From assembly GCA_035293845.1 (NCBI GenBank), contig DATGMB010000339.1, positions 1-20,222 on the forward strand: a stretch of DNA of 20,222 bases, read 5' to 3'. Each line of letters starts with the position of its first letter. The first letter of the stretch is position 1. Below are positions 1 through 7,001 of this stretch, in pieces. The position numbers and the translations under genes are program-made. The DNA is from DATGMB01 sp035293845 (GTDB lineage: Bacteria; Acidobacteriota; Terriglobia; Bryobacterales; Bryobacteraceae). The notes beneath the pieces were generated by a model that made no database searches, was not told the origin of the DNA, and worked only from the letters and a program-made list of their open reading frames with translations.

Positions 1-12
1 TGTTGGCGCCGT

Positions 13-1752
13 TCAGATCGATTCCAGCTCTTCTTCGAGCATCTGCTTCTGCGAAAGCTCGGCGTAGTAGCCGCCGGCCGCCAGCAGCTCTGCGTGGGTC
101 CCCTGCTCGACGATCCGGCCGCGTTCCAGCACCACGATGCGATCCGCCTGCCGCACGGTGGATACGCGGTGCGAGATGAGGATGACGGTGCGGCCGCGCA
201 TGATGCCCGCCAGGTGATTCAGGATGCGCTCCTCGGTCATCGTGTCGACACTCGAGAGCGCATCGTCCAGAATCAGAATGCGGGGGTTGCGCAGGATGGC
301 GCGCGCGATCGCCGTGCGCTGCTTCTGCCCGCCGGACAGCGTAATGCCGCGCTCCCCCACCATGGTGCGGTAGCCTTCGGGGAATGCTTCGATGTCACCG
401 GCCAGGCCCGCGATTTCGGCGGCGCGACGGATTTCCTCCTCGGCCGCCTCTTCCACGCCGAAGGCGATGTTTTCCGCGATGGTCGCGCTGAACAGGAATG
501 TCTCCTGGGGAACGAAGCCGATGTGCCGCCGCAGCTCGCCGGGATCGAGCGAGCGGACGTCGATGCCATCCACCAGCACCGCTCCTTCGGTCGGGTCCAT
601 CAGCCGCGGCGCGAGACCCACCAGGGTGCTCTTGCCCGAGCCGGTGTGACCCACCACCGCGACCGTCGAGCCGGCGGGAATCCGCAGATCCACGCGATCG
701 AGCGCGCGGGTGCCATCGAACGCCACCGAGATGCCGCGGAATTCGATTTCGCCGCGCGCCGCGCCGAGCCGCGCCGGATGGGGCGGCGCCGCGATGGTCG
801 GCCGTTCCCGGAGAATCTGGTTGATCCGCTGGAGCGACGCCGTGCCGCGCTGCATCAGGTTCACGACCCAACCGAGCGCGATCATGGGCCACACGAGCAT
901 CCCCATGTAAGTGTTGAACATGACGAAGCTGCCGATGGAAATCCGCCCCTTCAGCACCTGCTCGCCGCCGATCCATAGCACCACCAGGAATGTCAGGCCG
1001 ATCAGCGCTTCGAGCAGCGGCTCGAAGACGCCCTGAATCCGCACCAGCCGGATGTTCTGCGCGATATAGTCGCGGTTCAACTCCTCGAAGCGACGCAGCT
1101 CGGCGCGCTCCTGCGCGAAGGCGCGGATCATGCGGACGCCGGAAAGGTTCTCCTGCACGCGGCTCGAAATATCGGAGAACATCTCCTGGATGCGCTCGAA
1201 GCGCGTGTGGATGGACCGTCCGAAAAAGATCACCGCGAGGCTCACCGCCGGGGCGGGCAGGATCGCGGGGATGGCGAGGCGCCAGTCCACCGAGAGCATG
1301 ATGGCGATCGCCAGCGCGAAGGTCAGCCCGGTTTCGAAGCAGTACATAATGCCCGGTCCGAGCATCATGCGGACGGCATTGAGATCGTTGGTCGCGCGCG
1401 CCATGATGTCGCCGGTGCGGGTGCGGCCGTAGTAATCGGGGGAGAGCGTGGTGAGGTGGCGGAACAGGTCGTTGCGCAGGTCGTATTCGATATCGCGCGA
1501 GATCCCGATGATGATGACCCGCATCCAGAACTGGAAGAGGCCCTTCACCAGCGCGAGGGCGATCAGGTAGAGCGCGAAGCGCACGAACCGCTCACCGGGC
1601 CGGCTGAGCGAGTCGATCGCCCCGCGAATCATCAGCGGCTGCGCGGCCTGTGCCAGGTCCTTGACGATGAGGCACGCACCGCCCAGCGCGAGCCCCCAGC
1701 GGTAGCGCCACAGGTACTTGCGGACGGTGGCGAGAGTGGCCCAGGTGCTCAT
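13..1752 (-). CDS. ABC exporter half-transporter (fused membrane and ATPase domains)
   Basis: This is a 579-residue type IV ABC exporter half. Six membrane helices span roughly residues 15-310 and are followed by a nucleotide-binding domain. Visible motifs are Walker A GHTGSGKST (368-376), the Q-loop in FVPQE, signature LSGGQ (472-476), Walker B ILILD followed by D497, and the H-loop SHR. The residue after Walker B is Asp where an active ATPase site has Glu. Established work on heterodimeric exporters (TM287/288, BmrCD) finds this in the degenerate half, so I infer a partner subunit encoded just past the left edge. A longer reading frame exists, but I chose the ATG at 1752 because it overlaps the upstream ydcF-like stop as ATGA, typical of translational coupling. 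The substrate (lipid, drug or peptide) cannot be read from sequence. Confidence 0.93.
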   Translation of the reverse strand: MSTWATLATVRKYLWRYRWGLALGGACLIVKDLAQAAQPLMIRGAIDSLSRPGERFVRFALYLIALALVKGLFQFWMRVIIIGISRDIEYDLRNDLFRHLTTLSPDYYGRTRTGDIMARATNDLNAVRMMLGPGIMYCFETGLTFALAIAIMLSVDWRLAIPAILPAPAVSLAVIFFGRSIHTRFERIQEMFSDISSRVQENLSGVRMIRAFAQERAELRRFEELNRDYIAQNIRLVRIQGVFEPLLEALIGLTFLVVLWIGGEQVLKGRISIGSFVMFNTYMGMLVWPMIALGWVVNLMQRGTASLQRINQILRERPTIAAPPHPARLGAARGEIEFRGISVAFDGTRALDRVDLRIPAGSTVAVVGHTGSGKSTLVGLAPRLMDPTEGAVLVDGIDVRSLDPGELRRHIGFVPQETFLFSATIAENIAFGVEEAAEEEIRRAAEIAGLAGDIEAFPEGYRTMVGERGITLSGGQKQRTAIARAILRNPRILILDDALSSVDTMTEERILNHLAGIMRGRTVILISHRVSTVRQADRIVVLERGRIVEQGTHAELLAAGGYYAELSQKQMLEEELESI

Positions 1753-2360
1753 ATGCCTACCGCTCCGGTGACGGTCTTCAGCCATTCGTAAAACACGATC
1801 TTCTGGCCTTCGCGGCTTTTCCACCAGGAATCGGCGCGGAAGTAGCGGTCGGGCGCGGCCACCACCCGCATCTGGAGCGGCACGCCGGCCCGGCGGATGG
1901 CGGCGCGCCAGATGCGGCCTGCCCGCGCGGTGTGGTAATCGCTGGTCACCAGGAGAAGGCTATGGACGTTGCGGCGCACGAGCTCGGGCAGAATCGCAGC
2001 GGCCTCTTCCCTGGTGGAGTTGGCGTGATGCGGGAAGGCGATGAACCATTGCGGCGGATCGCCGTGGTGAACCGCGAAAGATACCGCCAGCGCGGCTTCG
2101 CTGGTGTCGTAATCCGGAATTCCGCTTACCAGAACCAGCGGCACATAGCCCTCCCGCACGAGTTCGCCGCCTTTGAGCACGCGGTTGCCCCAGGGGTCGC
2201 CGGCCAGCACCACGGCAATGTCCGCCTGGGCCGGGCCGTCCTCATGGACCAGCGCCCGGCCAATGGCGCGCAGCCAGAGCACATGGGTGGCGGCGAGCAG
2301 CAGGACCGCCGTCGCTAAACCGAGGGCGATTTTGAGCTTGGGAGATCCCTTGCGCGCCAC
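1749..2360 (-). CDS. YdcF/ElyC-family DUF218 envelope protein
   Basis: This 203-residue protein has one N-terminal membrane helix (about residues 9-30) followed by a DUF218 domain. The family hallmarks are visible: ADIAVVLAGD (46-55), a conserved Arg at 60, LVSG (77-80), NSTREEA (114-120) and the TSDYHTARA motif (139-147). DUF218 proteins such as ElyC and SanA are linked to peptidoglycan or lipid-carrier homeostasis, but no reaction is firmly established. The start is GTG at 2360, three bases after the stop of the upstream membrane protein, and the stop overlaps the ABC transporter start. It therefore sits third in a pgsA-led envelope operon, which fits a role in membrane or wall metabolism. 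Family assignment is firm; function is inferred. Confidence 0.88.
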   Translation of the reverse strand: MARKGSPKLKIALGLATAVLLLAATHVLWLRAIGRALVHEDGPAQADIAVVLAGDPWGNRVLKGGELVREGYVPLVLVSGIPDYDTSEAALAVSFAVHHGDPPQWFIAFPHHANSTREEAAAILPELVRRNVHSLLLVTSDYHTARAGRIWRAAIRRAGVPLQMRVVAAPDRYFRADSWWKSREGQKIVFYEWLKTVTGAVGI

Positions 2361-2363
2361 GGA

Positions 2364-2930
2364 CTACTTCTCGTCCGTGGAAGTCTTCTGATCGAGATTG
2401 CCGACCGTCTTGAGCCGCTGATACAGCCGCTCGACCTCCGCCTCGTCCTCCGGCCGCAGGACCCGGTAGCGCGGCGGCTGCGCCTGCTTCCGTTCGTTGC
2501 CGGCGGGCGCCAGAACTTCGCCCCAATATTGCCGGTATGGGATGCCATCGATCAGGGCATCGCGCGAAAGCCGGCGCAGGTGGCGCAGGAGGCTGTTGCA
2601 GGAATCCAGATCGCCGGGATAGATCAGCAGCAGGCGCGAATCGTCGAAGAGCGTGATGCGCATGATCAGGGGCGAAATCCAGCCGGTGCGGTCCAGCCGG
2701 CGGATGTCCATCCAGGGGACGATCCGCTTGCCGATCGAGACATATCCCTCGTGGATTTCGATCGCCGGGCGGGACGCCATGGCGAGCAGCAGAATGGCCG
2801 TTATTCCGAAGCCGCCGGCGGCCAGAAATGCCAGCGGAATCTGCGTCCCGAACCAGACGCAGAGGCCGGCGCACACCACCGAAGCGGCACCCAGCCACAG
2901 GTAGTGCTTTGCCGGCAAATAACGAGTCAT
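2364..2930 (-). CDS. two-helix membrane protein with PH-like domain
   Basis: This is a 188-residue protein without a confident name. Two hydrophobic segments (about 10-28 and 31-50) form a hairpin. They are followed by a cytoplasmic beta-rich domain (about 55-120) whose pattern IEIHEGYVSIGKRIVPW...IRRLDR resembles bacterial PH-type (bPH/YdbT-like) domains. The C-terminal tail (about 143-188) is charged and probably unstructured. The frame could start further upstream, inside pgsA, but the ATG at 2930 gives a clean N-terminus and lies 38 bases after the pgsA stop. There is no clear ribosome-binding site. A -10-like TAAAAT at 2939-2944 would start transcription two bases before the ATG. The gene lies between pgsA and ydcF in the same operon. 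The coding call is solid; the PH assignment is tentative. Confidence 0.8.
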   Translation of the reverse strand: MTRYLPAKHYLWLGAASVVCAGLCVWFGTQIPLAFLAAGGFGITAILLLAMASRPAIEIHEGYVSIGKRIVPWMDIRRLDRTGWISPLIMRITLFDDSRLLLIYPGDLDSCNSLLRHLRRLSRDALIDGIPYRQYWGEVLAPAGNERKQAQPPRYRVLRPEDEAEVERLYQRLKTVGNLDQKTSTDEK

Positions 2931-2968
2931 ACAGCTCAATTTTAGACTACTCCCGCGCGCCCACCCCG

Positions 2969-3517
2969 TCAATGCGCTCGCGCCATGCGGAGCCCCCGCC
3001 AGGTGTAGTGGAGGCCGCTCCACAGGGTAAACGCGGCGCACGGCCATACCGTGAGAAGCGCAAAAGAATCCAGCGCTTGCACCGGGAAGGCATCGCGGGC
3101 CATCCAACTCGTCGCGGTCACGATCTGGACGAAGGTCGAGAGTTTACCCCAGACGCTCGGCGGCAGCCGCCGCACCGGTGTTAGGAACATCACGGTGGCG
3201 GCGCCGAGCAGGATATATAGGTCGCGGCCGAAGATCACGGCCACCAGCCACCAGGGCACCGTGCGGGCGGCGGCCAGCGCCAGGAACACGCCGCTCAAAA
3301 GGCACTTATCCGCGATGGGGTCGAGGTAGGCGCCGGCCTGCGTGGTGGACTTGAAGCGCCGCGCCGTCGCGCCGTCCAGGTAATCCGTAAAGGCCGCCGC
3401 GGCAAACAGCGCCAGCGCGAGCACGTGCCGCCCACCGAGGATCGCCTGGATCACGAGCGGCGCCATCAGCAGGCGCAGCAGCGTAAACAGGTTCGGAACG
3501 TTGACCCACGGCGCCAT
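2969..3517 (-). CDS. pgsA: CDP-alcohol phosphatidyltransferase (PgsA-like)
   Basis: This 182-residue integral membrane enzyme transfers a phosphatidyl group from CDP-diacylglycerol to an alcohol, most likely glycerol-3-phosphate, giving phosphatidylglycerol phosphate. The full family signature is present: D45-x2-D48-G49-x2-A52-R53-x8-G62-x3-D66-x3-D70, whose four Asp residues bind the divalent metals. An N-terminal NVPNLFTLLRL segment typical of PgsA precedes it, and there are about six hydrophobic stretches. Length matches the family (about 180-200). It heads an operon of envelope genes running leftward. No Shine-Dalgarno precedes the ATG at 3517, and a TACACT -10-like element lies 10 bases upstream. 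Substrate preference within the family (PGP synthase versus relatives) cannot be fixed by motif alone. Confidence 0.88.
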   Translation of the reverse strand: MAPWVNVPNLFTLLRLLMAPLVIQAILGGRHVLALALFAAAAFTDYLDGATARRFKSTTQAGAYLDPIADKCLLSGVFLALAAARTVPWWLVAVIFGRDLYILLGAATVMFLTPVRRLPPSVWGKLSTFVQIVTATSWMARDAFPVQALDSFALLTVWPCAAFTLWSGLHYTWRGLRMARAH

Positions 3518-3527
3518 CTTAAAAATG

Positions 3528-3533
3528 AGTGTA
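3528..3533 (-). promoter_or_regulatory. possible -10 element for the pgsA operon
   Basis: TACACT on the minus strand matches TATAAT at 4 of 6 positions and is preceded by CGC. It predicts transcription starting near 3521, only four bases before the pgsA ATG. No convincing -35 is seen. It is one of several near-leaderless arrangements in this window. Confidence 0.3.
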
Positions 3534-3579
3534 GCGTGACCGCTCTGCTCGGTGTGGCATGGCGGCCGTGGCCGGCAGG

Positions 3580-3588
3580 TGATATGCT
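3580..3588 (+). promoter_or_regulatory. possible extended -10 promoter for the TPR membrane gene
   Basis: TGATATGCT has the TGN extension plus a hexamer matching TATAAT at 4 of 6. The predicted start is near 3595, giving a leader of about 40 bases. That leader carries a strong ribosome-binding site, GGAGGGGT at 3622-3629, five bases before the ATG at 3635. This site decides the start codon over the longer open frame. Confidence 0.35.
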
Positions 3589-3634
3589 TTCCGGCTACCG
3601 GCCACTATCTATCGACCGCCCGGAGGGGTTGTGT

Positions 3635-4981
3635 ATGACGCTTCTTAGTCTGAACCTGGCTTCCGGCGAGGGCCCGCTGGCCTCGGTGGATCCGCTGGGG
3701 CAAGCCGCTGAGTTGATTGCGGCGCAGGGGGTCTACTTCCTGCTCGCGGTGTTTCTGTTTTACCTGTGGCAGCGGTCGCTGCGCGACTACCAGAAAGCCG
3801 CCGAGGAGGACAAGAACCGGCTTTGGGACGAGCACCGCAGCGTCAAGAAAGCGACTTACACGCTGATGGCCGTCGCGATACCGGTCTGGGTGTTCGCGAC
3901 GTTTTTCTATCAGCCGAAGACCGTGCTGTGGGGTTCGGTCGCCAACCTGCGGCAGACGTCCATCGACCCACAACCGGGCGAAGTGTCGGTCCAGCAGCAG
4001 ATCGCGCCGGAGCAAAGCGGGCTCAAGTTTTACACCCATCTCGCCGCGGGCCAGAATGCCACGCCGCCCACCGTCACGCTGGAATGGGCGCTGGTCGAAG
4101 ACGGGCGGCAAGGGCAGGTGCCGTTCATCTTCCGCCACACCTATAAGGAGTGGAGCACGCCGCCGGTTCCTACCGACCCGCGCACGCCGTCCCCAGCGCC
4201 GAAACTGGTCTCGCACGTTCAGGACTGGCGCTTCTTTGTGACCCTGCCCGCCGTGGTGATTCCGACCGCCCGCTCGCTCGATTACGCCTATCACCCCAAC
4301 GCAGGGGATCCCGATCGCAAACTCGGCACGATCGATTTCTTCGTCGCCGGCAAACCGGAGCCTGTCGACATGGTGCAGGTGGCCATGTGGAATCTGCCCG
4401 CGGCGCCGCGGCCGCCCCTCCGTGGGATCGAGGACTGGTTCCGTGTGCCATCGGTCTACGCGCAGGCGCCTGCCGCGCGGCAGAGCGCGGCGCGGGTCCC
4501 GCAGTCCGCGGAAGCCGACCTCGTGCTGATGGGAAGCTCCGACTTGAACCTCCAGATCCAGGGAGCCAAATCGCTGAAGTCGCTGCTGCAGTCGGGCAAG
4601 GGCTGGGATAGCGTGCGCAAGGCGATCGGCGAGAAGGACGCGGCCGCGCAGCACACGCTGCTGCTCCACAATTTGAACACTCTGATGAGCTCGCCGGACG
4701 TGAAATGCCCGGCGGATATCACGCTCAGTCTCGGCCTGGCCCTTTACGCCGCCGGCGATTTTCGCCGGGCCGCGCCGCTGCTGAATGCCATCGATGACCA
4801 GCAGCTATCGAGGGATACCGTGAATTATTACTACCGCGGGGTGGCGAACCTGCAGACCGGGAATTACAAACAGGCGTCGGCGGACCTGAACAAATACCTG
4901 GATATCGCGCCGGACGCGAACTCGAAGAACGTGGCGCGGCAGGTGCTCCTGCGGGTGCAGGAGAAGAGCGCGGGGAAGTGA
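3635..4981 (+). CDS. unrecognised membrane protein with C-terminal TPR repeats
   Basis: I do not recognise this 448-residue protein. Its frame runs open upstream to 3425, but the GGAGGGGT ribosome-binding site fixes the start at 3635. Two membrane helices are seen (about 32-47 and 74-92). The basic/acidic linker between them (RSLRDYQKAAEEDKNRLWDE) would be cytoplasmic if both termini face outward. Residues 93-270 form a beta-rich, Pro-rich presumably extracytoplasmic region. A linker (270-300) follows, then alpha-helical repeats at about 362-430, including LGLALYAAGDFRRAAPLL and YYYRGVANLQTGNYKQASADL. These are TPR-like and suggest protein-protein interaction. It is monocistronic and convergent with vapC. 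No enzyme motif is visible, so no function is offered. Confidence 0.85.
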   Translation: MTLLSLNLASGEGPLASVDPLGQAAELIAAQGVYFLLAVFLFYLWQRSLRDYQKAAEEDKNRLWDEHRSVKKATYTLMAVAIPVWVFATFFYQPKTVLWGSVANLRQTSIDPQPGEVSVQQQIAPEQSGLKFYTHLAAGQNATPPTVTLEWALVEDGRQGQVPFIFRHTYKEWSTPPVPTDPRTPSPAPKLVSHVQDWRFFVTLPAVVIPTARSLDYAYHPNAGDPDRKLGTIDFFVAGKPEPVDMVQVAMWNLPAAPRPPLRGIEDWFRVPSVYAQAPAARQSAARVPQSAEADLVLMGSSDLNLQIQGAKSLKSLLQSGKGWDSVRKAIGEKDAAAQHTLLLHNLNTLMSSPDVKCPADITLSLGLALYAAGDFRRAAPLLNAIDDQQLSRDTVNYYYRGVANLQTGNYKQASADLNKYLDIAPDANSKNVARQVLLRVQEKSAGK

Positions 4982-4999
4982 GCGGGCCGAAATGCTCCA

Positions 5000-5398
5000 T
5001 CAATCCCATATCTCGACGCGCAGGCCCGGGATGCGCGTAAACTCGCGAGTGTTTCGGGTTACAAGAAGACAATCATGGGCGACGGCAATGGATGCAATCA
5101 ACAGATCATTGGCGCCGATTGGTGTGCCGGCTTTTTCCAGCAGCGCTCGCAGAATGCCGTAATGCTCCGCAGCCTCATCATCGAAAGCGAGGGACGCGAA
5201 GGGCTCCAGAAGACGGTGGAACGCTTGCAGGTTGTCGCTCACATGCCGGCTCTTGCGAGCCCCGAACACCAGTTCGGCCTTCACGACGCTGCACGTGACA
5301 ACCTGAGCGGGCCTCATGCCGCGCAGCCGGGATACCGCAGCCGGCTCGCCCTTGGCGATCGCGATCCAGACGTTCGTGTCGAGCAGGCGCGGGCTCAC
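5000..5398 (-). CDS. vapC: VapC-type PIN-domain ribonuclease toxin
   Basis: This is a 132-residue PIN domain, the usual VapC length. The acidic metal-binding residues are in place: D7 in LLDTNVW, E42 in VVKAELVFG and D98 in GANDLLIASIA. They are followed by the typical VTRNTREFTRIPGL segment near the end. VapC toxins cut RNA, often tRNA or rRNA, and are held inactive by the cognate antitoxin. The start is GTG at 5398, overlapping the antitoxin stop as GTGA, which couples translation to the antitoxin. All catalytic residues are intact, so the toxin is predicted active. The RNA target is unknown. The gene ends 18 bases from the convergent TPR gene. Confidence 0.94.
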   Translation of the reverse strand: MSPRLLDTNVWIAIAKGEPAAVSRLRGMRPAQVVTCSVVKAELVFGARKSRHVSDNLQAFHRLLEPFASLAFDDEAAEHYGILRALLEKAGTPIGANDLLIASIAVAHDCLLVTRNTREFTRIPGLRVEIWD

Positions 5399-5634
5399 CG
5401 ACGGGTCTCGATCGTTTCCACGGGCTCCGGCATCCGGTCATCCGGCTCCGGAAAATCCTCGCTCAAGAAACCGCAGAGATTTTCAAAATAGCCCTTTGGC
5501 CAATCCGGCCCGGCTCCTGTGTGCGCGGCCAGCAAGGAGACTACGTACCGCGAAAGCGGGACTTTGGCACGCTGCGCTTCGCGCTTCAGCCGCGCGGCGA
5601 GGTCTTCCGGCACATACAGATTGAGCTGCGCCAT
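5395..5634 (-). CDS. vapB: VapB-type antitoxin
   Basis: This 79-residue protein lies immediately upstream of vapC and overlaps it by four bases. The N-terminal half (MAQLNLYVPEDLAARLKREA..., residues 1-40) has the beta-strand then helix-helix pattern of ribbon-helix-helix DNA-binding antitoxins. The acidic, Pro-rich C-terminal tail (about 55-79) is the expected toxin-wrapping region. By family precedent it neutralises VapC and represses its own promoter. A longer frame reaches 5706, but the ATG at 5634 gives the canonical N-terminus. No ribosome-binding site is present, because an extended -10 element places the predicted transcription start on the A of this ATG. Confidence 0.9.
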   Translation of the reverse strand: MAQLNLYVPEDLAARLKREAQRAKVPLSRYVVSLLAAHTGAGPDWPKGYFENLCGFLSEDFPEPDDRMPEPVETIETRR

Positions 5635-5640
5635 GAAACA

Positions 5641-5649
5641 AGTATAGCA
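5641..5649 (-). promoter_or_regulatory. extended -10 promoter of vapBC, predicted leaderless
   Basis: On the minus strand TGC is followed by TATACT (5 of 6 to TATAAT). This is an extended -10 that can work without a -35, and none is visible. Counting seven bases from the last T gives 5634, exactly the first base of the vapB start codon. The promoter lies just after the galK stop, so the pair has its own transcription unit. Confidence 0.55.
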
Positions 5650-5666
5650 CGTATGGTTGGCATCCT

Positions 5667-6809
5667 CTAGACGGTTACTTCCCCCGCGCCCGCCGCCGCC
5701 CGGCACTCGTAAATCCGGGGAGTGAGATGGAATCGCTCCTGGTATGCCCGCGCGATTTCCTCCTGAAACGGCAGGACGGCGTCCGGGCGAAGCAGCGTCA
5801 CGGTGCAGCCCCCGAATCCGCCGCCGGTCATGCGGGAGCCGTAGACGCCTTCGATCTGCATCGCGTGTTCGACGAGAAAATCGAGCTCCGGGCAGCTCAC
5901 CTCGTAATCGTGCCGCAGGCTGCGGTGCGATTCCAGCATGAGCCGTCCCATGGCGGCAAGGTCGCCTGCGGCGCTGGCCGCGCGGAAGCGCTCCACGCGG
6001 TCATTCTCCGTAACGACGTGACGCGCCCGCCGCGCGATCACCGGCGCGAGCAGCGGCTCCACCTGGCGAAATTGCTCCGTCGAGACGTCGCGCAGGCTGG
6101 CGACGGTGTGGAAGCGCTCGCGAATGGCCTGCACGGCCGCCGCGCATTCCTGCACGCGTTCGCGGTACGCCGAGGCGCCGAGCGCGTGCTTCACCATCGT
6201 GTTCACGGCGAGAAACGCGGCGCCTTCCGGCAGGCCGACATAGCGGTGCTCCAGGCTGCGGCAGTCGATCTCGACGGCCGCGTGCTCGCGCCCGAACACG
6301 GAGACGTACTGGTCCATGATGCCGCACGGCATTCCGACGAACTGCACCTCGGCGCGCTGGCAGAGGCGCGCCAGCTCGAGCGGCGGCATCGTGCGGCCGG
6401 AGAGAAACGCCAGCGCCGACGCCACCTCGAGCGCCGCCGAGGAGCTCAGCCCGGAGCCTTCCGGCACCGTGGAGTGGATCAGCACGTTTGCCGGCGCGAT
6501 GGGGAAACCCGCCGCCGCCAGCTCGTGCGCTACGCCGATCGGATAGTCCGTCCAGTCGCCCGTCCGCGAGGCTTGCCGCAGGCTGGCGGGGTCGAACTCG
6601 CGCATCTCGTCGTGGATTTCGGAGTAGATCCGCAGCTTGCCATCGCCGGAAGGCGCGGTGGCGGCGAAGGTCGCCAGGTCGAGGGCCATGGGCATCACGA
6701 AGCCCAGATTGTAATCGGTGTGTTCGCCGATGACGTTGACGCGGCCCGGTGCGCGGAACACACGGAGCCCTTCCGCCGAGCCGTACTGCCGCCGGAAGCT
6801 CTCGATCAT
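5667..6809 (-). CDS. galK: galactokinase
   Basis: This 380-residue GHMP kinase phosphorylates D-galactose at C1 with ATP, the entry step of the Leloir pathway. The galactokinase signature is clear: PGRVNVIGEHTDYN (21-34) for sugar binding, the ATP-binding PEGSGLSSSAALE loop (116-128), the catalytic Asp in GIMDQ (D166) and the third GHMP motif GSRMTGGGFGG (324-334). Length matches GalK (about 380-390). The ATG at 6809 overlaps the upstream small membrane protein as ATGA. It is the last gene of a four-gene run with a sodium/solute symporter. No galT or galE is present in the window, so the rest of the pathway lies elsewhere. Confidence 0.96.
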   Translation of the reverse strand: MIESFRRQYGSAEGLRVFRAPGRVNVIGEHTDYNLGFVMPMALDLATFAATAPSGDGKLRIYSEIHDEMREFDPASLRQASRTGDWTDYPIGVAHELAAAGFPIAPANVLIHSTVPEGSGLSSSAALEVASALAFLSGRTMPPLELARLCQRAEVQFVGMPCGIMDQYVSVFGREHAAVEIDCRSLEHRYVGLPEGAAFLAVNTMVKHALGASAYRERVQECAAAVQAIRERFHTVASLRDVSTEQFRQVEPLLAPVIARRARHVVTENDRVERFRAASAAGDLAAMGRLMLESHRSLRHDYEVSCPELDFLVEHAMQIEGVYGSRMTGGGFGGCTVTLLRPDAVLPFQEEIARAYQERFHLTPRIYECRAAAGAGEVTV

Positions 6810-7000
6810 GACGGCTTGCGGCGCGACCGGAACGCGAGCAGCAGCAAAAAGGCGCCGAAGGCGGTCATAGCGAGCCCGCAGTAGAGATTGACGTTGACGT
6901 CCGTCAGGGCCGCGCGCTCGGGCGAGAACAGACCCATCGCCAGCAGGATGACGCCAGCCAGTGTGAAAAACCAGCCCGTAGGCAGTCTCAAGTCCAGCAT
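6806..7000 (-). CDS. 64-residue two-helix membrane protein
   Basis: This small protein lies between the symporter and galK. Two hydrophobic helices (about residues 8-24 and 40-57) are joined by a short polar loop. It ends in a basic tail (RSRRKPS), which suggests a cytoplasmic C-terminus. The chosen ATG at 7000 lies one base after the symporter stop. An in-frame TTG at 7009 would overlap that stop instead. Its own stop overlaps the galK start as ATGA, so expression is probably tied to both neighbours. I do not recognise a family. A guess would be a symporter accessory subunit, on position alone. Confidence 0.7.
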   Translation of the reverse strand: MLDLRLPTGWFFTLAGVILLAMGLFSPERAALTDVNVNLYCGLAMTAFGAFLLLLAFRSRRKPS

Positions 7001-7001
7001 G

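Noticed and set aside
3605..4669. 354-codon open frame on the minus strand.
   Set aside because: It is antisense to the TPR gene, with Arg-rich low-complexity composition and no ribosome-binding site.
5727..6884. 385-codon open frame on the plus strand.
   Set aside because: It lies opposite galK, whose motifs are complete. The composition is typical of an antisense shadow.
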